Assembly (NCBI GenBank): GCA_035476635.1
Contig: DATILI010000018.1
Span: 1-18,460 of the forward strand
From: DATILI01 sp035476635
GTDB taxonomy: Bacteria; Pseudomonadota; Gammaproteobacteria; Burkholderiales; Burkholderiaceae_C
Reading direction: 5' to 3'
DNA: 18,460 nucleotides
The translations under genes were made by a program, and so were the position numbers. The notes beneath the pieces were generated by a model that worked only from the letters and a program-made list of their open reading frames with translations, ran no database searches and had not been told where the DNA came from. Of the stretch, positions 13,458-18,460 are shown piece after piece. Positions within the stretch are counted from its first letter, which is position 1; each line of letters starts with the position of its first letter.

Positions 13458-13951
13458 ATGCCCCTTCCGATGACCCCGACCATCACTGCCTTTGAACGGT
13501 CGCCCGATCGCGGCAGGGGACTGGCGCGTGACATGCGCGTTCGCTGGGCGCTTGAAGAAGTGGGCCAAGCCTACGAGGTTCGTCTTGTTTCGTTCGGGGC
13601 GATGAAGGAACCCGCGCATCGAGCGCTTCATCCTTTCGGGCAGATTCCGACCTATGAAGAAGGCGATCTTGTGCTGTTCGAATCGAGCGCCTGCAGATCC
13701 TCGAGGATCGCGTCCATGTACGGCTGGGCGAACTTTCCAGCCGGCTCGGGAATGCCAACTGGCTCGACGATGCGTTCAGCGCCGGTGACCTGCTGATGGT
13801 GACGGTGCTGCGCCGGTTGAACGGATCGGGTCTGCTGGAGAAGTATCCGAACCTCTGTGCCTATGTCGCCCGTGGCGAAGTGCGGCCCGCCTACCAGCGT
13901 GCTTTCGACGCTCAACTGGCGGTTTTCACTGGCACGCCACCGATCGGCTGA
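13458..13951 (+). pseudogene. Glutathione S-transferase gene with internal deletion and frameshift
   Basis: Two halves of one GST in different frames. Frame 1 (13458 to about 13685) gives the thioredoxin-like N-terminus: RDMRVRWALEEVGQAYEV, then HPFGQIPTYEEGDLVLFES. It then leaves the family sequence and stops at TGA 13797-13799. From 13685 the next frame reads ERLQILEDRVHVRLGELSSR, then NANWLDDAFSAGDLLMVTVL and a TGA at 13949-13951, the C-terminal helical domain. The N-terminal end of that helical domain, about 45-50 residues by comparison with usual GST length, is missing. GAGCGC (13685-13690) fits both sides of the join, suggesting a microhomology deletion. The intact start and AAAGGAG upstream indicate recent loss. 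Confidence 0.85.
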
Positions 13952-13956
13952 CGCAC

Positions 13957-14823
13957 TTAAGCGTGCGCGTCGATGAACCCGGTCACCAATTCCAGCTGCT
14001 CCGGCACATTGAGCGCAGGCGCATGGCCGCAGCCGGCGATCTCCACGACGCGGGCCTGGCCCCTTGCGCCCGGGCCGCGGCGCAGCATTTCCTCGGTGGT
14101 CTCGCGCAGCACCAGGTCTGACTCGGCGCCGCGCAGGCACAGCACGGGAATCCCGAGCGCATCGTAGTGGTCCCAGATCAGGTAGTCGTTGGGATGGTGG
14201 ATGAACTGGCCGGCCATGGCCGGGTCGTAGTGCGGTGTCACGCGGCCGTCGGCCAGGCGGCGGGTGGAGGTTTCCGCAAGGCGGCGCCACTGTGCATCGC
14301 TAAGCCAGCCATAGGGTTTGTAGACCTGGCGAAAGTAGGCCTCCAGCTGCGTCACGGTGTCGAATACCGGCGGCGAACCCGCATAGGAACGGATGCGCTC
14401 CACCGCCGCATCGGCGATGCGTGGCGCGGTGTCGTTGAGCACCAGGCTCTGGATGCGGCTCTTGAGTCCGGGTTCGAACAGGCCCGAGGCACAGACCGTG
14501 CCGATGGCACCGCCCATGGAAGTTCCGACCCAGTGCGCCTTGGCAATGCCGAGTTGGTCGAACAGGTCGGCCGCAATGCGCGCGTAGAACGAAAGCCGGT
14601 ATTCGTTGCGCGGCTCCGGGCTCCATTGGCTGAAGCCACGGCCGATGGTGTCCGGGCAGATCACGCGGTAGCGCGTGCTCAAATGCGCGGCCAGTTCGTC
14701 CATGTCGCGCGCGGTGCGGGCCAGGCCGTGCCAGGCGATCACCGTGTCGGTATGTTCGGCGCCCCACTCCATGTAGTGGATTTCGCGCCCGGCGCAGGTC
14801 AGGTAGTTGGAGGTTGCGTTCAT
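13957..14823 (-). CDS. Alpha/beta-fold hydrolase, coupled to liv genes
   Basis: A 288-residue alpha/beta hydrolase. The oxyanion region is IAWHGLARTARDMDEL, the nucleophile elbow GTSMGG carries Ser, SDLVL holds the likely acid Asp, and CGHAPALN carries the His. A lid (about 150-200) separates the halves, as in esterases, lactonases and C-C hydrolases of aromatic breakdown. The start ATG 14823 overlaps the LivM stop in ATGA and has AGGAGG upstream, so it is translated together with the transporter. It ends 5 bp from the GST pseudogene. The substrate is probably what the transporter brings in: an ester, lactone or amide. This is inference from context. Confidence 0.92.
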   Translation of the reverse strand: MNATSNYLTCAGREIHYMEWGAEHTDTVIAWHGLARTARDMDELAAHLSTRYRVICPDTIGRGFSQWSPEPRNEYRLSFYARIAADLFDQLGIAKAHWVGTSMGGAIGTVCASGLFEPGLKSRIQSLVLNDTAPRIADAAVERIRSYAGSPPVFDTVTQLEAYFRQVYKPYGWLSDAQWRRLAETSTRRLADGRVTPHYDPAMAGQFIHHPNDYLIWDHYDALGIPVLCLRGAESDLVLRETTEEMLRRGPGARGQARVVEIAGCGHAPALNVPEQLELVTGFIDAHA

Positions 14824-15902
14824 CTTTTTCCTCCTGGCTTTGCGGCCAGCTTGGCCCGCAAGCGCCCCACCACTCCGGTGGGAAAGTAGTACACCGACAA
14901 GACAAACAGCACGCCGAGCCACAGCAGCCAGCGGTCCGGCGAGAGCAGCGCGGACAGCACGGGAATGCCGGACACGGCCTCGCTGCCGAACTTGAGCAAG
15001 TCCTGCAGATAGCTTTGCGCCACCACGAACATCGCCGAGCCGATGGCCGCGCCATAGATCGTGCCCATGCCGCCGATCACCACGATCAACAGCACGTCCA
15101 GCATGATCTCGAACGACAGCGAAGTGTCCGGCCCGTTGTAGCGCAGCCAGAGCGCAAGCATGGCGCCGGCCATCGTCGCGAACAGGGCCGACAGAATGCT
15201 GGACGTGGTGCGATAGACCACCACGCGGTAGCCGATGGCCTCGGCACGGAACTCGTTCTCGCGGATCGCCTGCAGCACGCGGCCGAATGGCGAGTTGACG
15301 ATGCGCAGCAGCGCCAGCACCAGCACCAGCGCCGCGACGAAGAGCACGTAGTAGCAGAGCAACCGCCCGTCCAGCGTGACGCCGAGGAAAGGTTCGTCCA
15401 TGAACTCGAAGCTCGGTGACAGCAATTCGGGCAGCTTGAAGGTCAAGCCGTCTTCGCCGCCGGTGATGTCCGAGAGCTGCGAAGCCAGGGTCTGGAACGC
15501 GGAGGCCACGGCCAGCGTGATCATGGCGAAGAAGATGGCGCGCACGCGCAGCGAGAACAGGCCCACGGCCAGCGACAGCACGAAGGACAGCACCAGCGCC
15601 CCGCCCAGGCCCGCCGCCAGGGCAGTCCAGGTCGGCCCCAACCTGGTCGTCGCAATCGCAATGCCATAGGCGCCGATGCCGAAGAACATGGTGTGCGCAA
15701 AGCTCACGATGCCGGTGTAGCCCAGCAGCAAATCGAAACTTGCCACCAGCACCACGAACACCAGCACCTTGGCCGCCACGCTCAGCGCCTTGACACCGGG
15801 AAAGATGAACGGCGCGAACGCCAGCGCCAGCAGCAGGCCGAGCAGCAGCACCGCCAGCACGCGGCTGCGCGGAAAATCGTTGGAAAGAAGTCGGTTGAGC
15901 AT
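14820..15902 (-). CDS. livM: Branched-chain amino acid-type ABC transporter permease (LivM)
   Basis: A 360-residue inner-membrane permease of the HAAT family with about nine or ten hydrophobic segments. Signatures are LLGYTGIVSFAHTMFFGIGAY (read from about 58), where GxxSFAHxxFFGIGAY is the LivM hallmark, and VVIGGMGTIYGAAIGS near the C-terminus, a permease-ATPase coupling loop. N-terminal residues MLNRLLSNDFPRS precede the first helix. ATG 15902 has AAAGGA upstream; the 10-bp gap after livH and the 4-bp overlap with the hydrolase make this one operon. The gene name marks the family position; the substrate may not be an amino acid. Confidence 0.93.
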   Translation of the reverse strand: MLNRLLSNDFPRSRVLAVLLLGLLLALAFAPFIFPGVKALSVAAKVLVFVVLVASFDLLLGYTGIVSFAHTMFFGIGAYGIAIATTRLGPTWTALAAGLGGALVLSFVLSLAVGLFSLRVRAIFFAMITLAVASAFQTLASQLSDITGGEDGLTFKLPELLSPSFEFMDEPFLGVTLDGRLLCYYVLFVAALVLVLALLRIVNSPFGRVLQAIRENEFRAEAIGYRVVVYRTTSSILSALFATMAGAMLALWLRYNGPDTSLSFEIMLDVLLIVVIGGMGTIYGAAIGSAMFVVAQSYLQDLLKFGSEAVSGIPVLSALLSPDRWLLWLGVLFVLSVYYFPTGVVGRLRAKLAAKPGGKR

Positions 15903-15912
15903 CTCGTGTCCT

Positions 15913-16902
15913 TTAGCGGTTGGCCACCGGGAACACGCCCTGCGGGCGCCACAGCAGCACAGCCACCATCAGCGCGATGTTGGAAAACAGCGCGACCTTG
16001 GGCACCAGGAAACCGGTGTAGTTGGCCATCAAGCCCACCAGCAAGGCACCGATCAACGCGCCGCCGGTCGAGCCCAGGCCGCCGATGATGATGACGATGA
16101 AGATCAGCACGTTGACCTGCGCGCCCATCTGGGGAATCACGTTCTGCTGGTACAGGCCCCACATCACGCCGCCCAGGCCGGCCAGCGCGCTGCCGACCAC
16201 GAACACGCCGATGAACAGGCGCCGGATGCGGTAGCCCAGCGACTCGACCATCTCGCGGTCCTGCACGCCGGCACGGATCAGCAGGCCGATCTTGGTGCGG
16301 TTCAGCGCCCAGGCCAGCACCGCGAATACGGCCAGGCCCACCACCACCGCCACCAGCCGGTACTTCTCGATGGCTGCATCGCCCACCAGCAGCGAGCCGC
16401 GCATGGCCTCGGGCAGGGGCAGCGGAATCTGCTGCGGGCCCCAGATCACCTTGATCAGCTCCTCGCCGATGATCATGCCGCCCATGGTGATCAGGATCTG
16501 CTTCAAGTGCTGGCCATAGACCGGGCGCACGATGAAGCGCTCGAACGCCAGGCCGACGGCACCGGCCACCAGCATCGCGATCACCATCGCCGGAACCACG
16601 GCCACCAGGTTGCGCCAGAGCTCGGCCGAGCTGGTCCAGTCGCCCATCGCGCCGAGCACGCTGGTCGCGACGAAAGCGCCCAGCGCGATGAACACGCCGT
16701 GGCCGAAGTTCAGCACATCCATCAGCCCGAACACCAGGGTCAGGCCCGAGGCGATGATGAAGATGATCATGCCCATGGCCAGCCCCGCCACCGTCAGCGT
16801 GAGCCAGGTCGAGCCCGAGCCGACCAGCGGCAAGGCGAGCAAGGCGAGCAGCGGCACCAGCGCAAGAGGTTTCCAATCCATGTCCAACTTGTTCATAGTC
16901 AT
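15913..16902 (-). CDS. livH: Branched-chain amino acid-type ABC transporter permease (LivH)
   Basis: A 329-residue permease. Residues 10-50 carry the first membrane helices, and GLTLVFGLMDVLNFGHGVF is the LivH hallmark (GLxLxFGxxxxxNFAHG type). IIIGGLGSTGGALIGALLVG near the C-terminus is the coupling loop. The start ATG 16902 overlaps the livF stop as ATGA; an alternative ATG two codons later is possible. It forms the transmembrane pair with the LivM-type protein. LivH of known amino-acid carriers is about 300 residues; this one is slightly longer because of a segment around 150-180 (IPLPLPEAMRGSLLVGDAA). Confidence 0.93.
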   Translation of the reverse strand: MTMNKLDMDWKPLALVPLLALLALPLVGSGSTWLTLTVAGLAMGMIIFIIASGLTLVFGLMDVLNFGHGVFIALGAFVATSVLGAMGDWTSSAELWRNLVAVVPAMVIAMLVAGAVGLAFERFIVRPVYGQHLKQILITMGGMIIGEELIKVIWGPQQIPLPLPEAMRGSLLVGDAAIEKYRLVAVVVGLAVFAVLAWALNRTKIGLLIRAGVQDREMVESLGYRIRRLFIGVFVVGSALAGLGGVMWGLYQQNVIPQMGAQVNVLIFIVIIIGGLGSTGGALIGALLVGLMANYTGFLVPKVALFSNIALMVAVLLWRPQGVFPVANR

Positions 16903-17624
16903 AGTGCCAACCCCAGCAGCGAGCGTTGCAGGCCTTCGTCCTCGGCCAGTTGCTTCATCGATCCGGCGTGCACCACCACGCCGTTGTCCATCACCGCCAC
17001 GCTGTCGCCCAGCCGCTTGGCAAAGTTGATGTTCTGCTCCACCAGCAGGATGGTCACGCCACCGGCCTTGAGCTGCTGGAAGGCATCGATCATGTTGTTG
17101 ATGATGGCCGGCGCCAGGCCCTTGCTGGGCTCGTCCACGATCAGCAGGTCGCGCGGCTCGACGATGGCGCGCGCCACCGCCAGCATCTGTTTTTGCCCGC
17201 CGGAGAGCTTGCCCGCGGGGTGGTTCCAGAACTTCTCGACCGCCGGGAACAGCTTGAAGATCCACTGCAGCCGCGTCTCGTCCATCTGCGCCGCGCGGCG
17301 CGCACCGCGTGCAGCCAGCAGCATGTTTTCCTTGACGGTGAGGTCGGCGAAGATGCCCATGTTCTCGGGCACGTAGGCGATGTTGAGTTCGGCGATCTGC
17401 GGCGTGTTCATCGCCGTGATGTCGCGCGCGCCGAATACGACACGGCCCTGCGAGGCCTTCCACAAGCCCATGATGGTGCGCAAGGTCGTGGTCTTTCCCG
17501 CGCCGTTGCGGCCCAGCAGCATGGTGAGCTGGCCCTTGGGCACGGCGAGGTCGACGCCGTGCAGGATGTGGTACGCGCCGATGTGGGTATGAACCCCTTC
17601 GAGTCGAAGCAGGAAATCGCTCAT
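16899..17624 (-). CDS. livF: ABC transporter ATP-binding protein (LivF)
   Basis: A 241-residue ATPase. Walker A GRNGAGKT (38-45), signature LSGGQ (140-144), Walker B LLIVDEP (160-166) and the switch His position replaced as LLVEQN, which is normal for the LivF branch. YVPENMGIFADLTVKEN matches the LivF-type Q-loop region, where many members have PExRxxFxxLTVxEN. ATG 17624 follows GGAGG at eight bases. It pairs with the LivG-type ATPase to power the two permeases. The stop overlaps the livH start by 4 bp. The preceding livG gene ends 55 bp upstream, a gap with no visible gene or strong hairpin. Confidence 0.95.
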   Translation of the reverse strand: MSDFLLRLEGVHTHIGAYHILHGVDLAVPKGQLTMLLGRNGAGKTTTLRTIMGLWKASQGRVVFGARDITAMNTPQIAELNIAYVPENMGIFADLTVKENMLLAARGARRAAQMDETRLQWIFKLFPAVEKFWNHPAGKLSGGQKQMLAVARAIVEPRDLLIVDEPSKGLAPAIINNMIDAFQQLKAGGVTILLVEQNINFAKRLGDSVAVMDNGVVVHAGSMKQLAEDEGLQRSLLGLAL

Positions 17625-17679
17625 TGGGTAACCTCCGCACGATGTGCTGCGGTATTCGCCTTGGGAACGGCCCGGCGGC

Positions 17680-18460
17680 TCATGGCGTGCCTCCCTTCGC
17701 CGGCTCGGCCGCCACGCCCAGGTACGCCTCTTGTACGACGGGCGAGGCGATCACCGCGGCCGGCTCGCCATCGGCCACCAGCGTGCCGTTGTGCAGCACG
17801 ATGATGCGGTCGGCCAGCTCGCGCACCACGTCCATCTTGTGCTCGACCAGCAGGATGGTCTTGCTCTTGTCGTTCTTCAGCTGGCGGATCAGGTTCAGGA
17901 TCACCGGCGCTTCGTCGGCACTCATGCCAGCGGTCGGTTCGTCGAACATGAACACCTGCGGCTCCAGCGCCATCAGGAGCGCCACTTCGAGCTTGCGCTG
18001 GTCGCCGTGCGGCAGGTTGGCCACCAGGGTGCCCTGCTTGTCGCGCATGGCCACGGCCTCCAGGATGTCTTCGGCGCGGCCGGTCAGCGCATGGTGGTCG
18101 CTCCAGATGCTCCAGAGGTTCAGGCCATGGCGGTGCGGCCCGGCGCGTGTGGCCTGCACGGCCAGGCGCACGTTCTCCAGCACCGTGAGATTGGGAAACA
18201 GGTTGGTCAGCTGAAAGGCCCGGCCCAGGCCCGCGTGCGTGCGGGCCGAGACGGACATGCCCGAAAGGTCTTCACCGCCGAGCGTGACTCGTCCGCTGCT
18301 GGCCTTGAGCTGGCCGGAGATCAGGTTGAAATACGTGGTTTTTCCCGCCCCATTGGGGCCCACGATGGCGGTCAGCGTACCCGGCTCGAAGGAGCAGGTC
18401 ACGTTGTTGACCGCGACGTGGCCGCCGAAGCGGATGGTCAGGTCCTGGGTAGCTAGCAAC
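17680..18460 (-). CDS. livG: ABC transporter ATP-binding protein (LivG), 5' end cut by window
   Basis: About 260 residues are visible and the frame runs off the right edge, so the true start is outside; a TTG at 18459 is in frame but probably internal. Walker A is GPNGAGKT (visible residues 34-41), Walker B VFMFDEPTAGMS, and the switch region LLVEHKMDVV is LivG-like. The signature motif reads LPHGDQRKLEVA in place of the textbook LSGGQ; LivG proteins usually show LxYGxQRxLEIA here, so this is a mild variant. GLGRAFQLTNLFPNLTVLENV is typical of LivG. First visible gene of the operon; the binding protein presumably lies upstream. Confidence 0.95.
   Translation of the reverse strand, partial: LLATQDLTIRFGGHVAVNNVTCSFEPGTLTAIVGPNGAGKTTYFNLISGQLKASSGRVTLGGEDLSGMSVSARTHAGLGRAFQLTNLFPNLTVLENVRLAVQATRAGPHRHGLNLWSIWSDHHALTGRAEDILEAVAMRDKQGTLVANLPHGDQRKLEVALLMALEPQVFMFDEPTAGMSADEAPVILNLIRQLKNDKSKTILLVEHKMDVVRELADRIIVLHNGTLVADGEPAAVIASPVVQEAYLGVAAEPAKGGTP

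Noticed and set aside
13337..13534. Minus-strand frame in the VOC/GST gap as a gene remnant
   Set aside because: No family pattern could be recognised and it overlaps the GST start.
13652..14290. Minus-strand open frame across the GST/hydrolase junction
   Set aside because: It is the out-of-frame reading of the hydrolase C-terminus and antisense of the GST remnant.
15769..17376. 535-codon plus-strand open frame opposite livM, livH and livF
   Set aside because: The His/Gln/Asp-rich product is the complement of hydrophobic membrane codons; the minus-strand genes carry all the family motifs.
15913..17640. 575-codon minus-strand frame that would fuse livF-region sequence to LivH
   Set aside because: The upstream part is the wrong frame of livF. 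LivH starts at 16902 with an ATGA overlap.

Overview
The window is high-GC DNA with the look of a betaproteobacterium of the Burkholderiales, most likely Comamonadaceae (Variovorax/Polaromonas/Acidovorax relatives). This rests on the GC-rich codon use, the type of liv operon, the YciH, ferrochelatase and P1-peptidase sequence types, and intergenic palindromes of a kind I associate with that family. No database search was possible, so the taxonomic call is inference. I saw no rRNA, tRNA, CRISPR array or intact insertion sequence.

Left part (1-9459), mostly housekeeping or metabolic genes. It starts with the C-terminal end of an EAL c-di-GMP phosphodiesterase, then a palindromic repeat and a small GIY-YIG-like protein on the minus strand. 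An NmrA-type NAD(P)-binding protein follows; upstream of it lie four TTAAG-type half-sites with an exact 11-bp period, the layout of an OmpR/PmrA-family response-regulator target. Next are a SEC-C/cysteine-cluster protein, a minus-strand pair (flavodoxin-type oxidoreductase plus NTF2-like protein) and a divergent Tat-exported dienelactone hydrolase. A minus-strand run follows: YciH/SUI1, a Tat-type P1 peptidase, a DUF3820 protein and an FHA protein. The stretch ends with an exported HEAT/TPR protein, a HAD hydrolase and, head-to-head with it, ferrochelatase HemH.

Middle part (9460-13951), an accessory region with signs of decay and rearrangement. Behind hemH sits a roughly 45-codon C-terminal scrap of a LysR-type regulator. 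A TetR-type regulator comes next, divergent from a tautomerase and a VOC/PhnB-like protein; their shared promoter region carries palindromes placed as repressor operators. The 429-bp gap that follows holds two long stem-loops in opposite orientation. They share their loop sequence but have different, internally complementary stems, and a repeated linker follows each one. After them come a membrane-bound diguanylate cyclase with an intact I-site, a second VOC protein, and a glutathione S-transferase gene broken by an internal deletion and frameshift.

Right part (13957-18460), a minus-strand operon reading from the right edge: LivG-type ATPase (truncated by the window), LivF-type ATPase, LivH-type permease, LivM-type permease and an alpha/beta hydrolase. 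The livF/livH and livM/hydrolase junctions are 4-bp ATGA overlaps, so the hydrolase is translationally coupled to the transporter. This suggests uptake and hydrolysis of an ester, amide or lactone-type substrate rather than simple amino-acid uptake. The substrate-binding protein is not in the window.

The best candidates for something undescribed are the paired stem-loop elements at 11338-11616 and the phased TTAAG array at 703-740.
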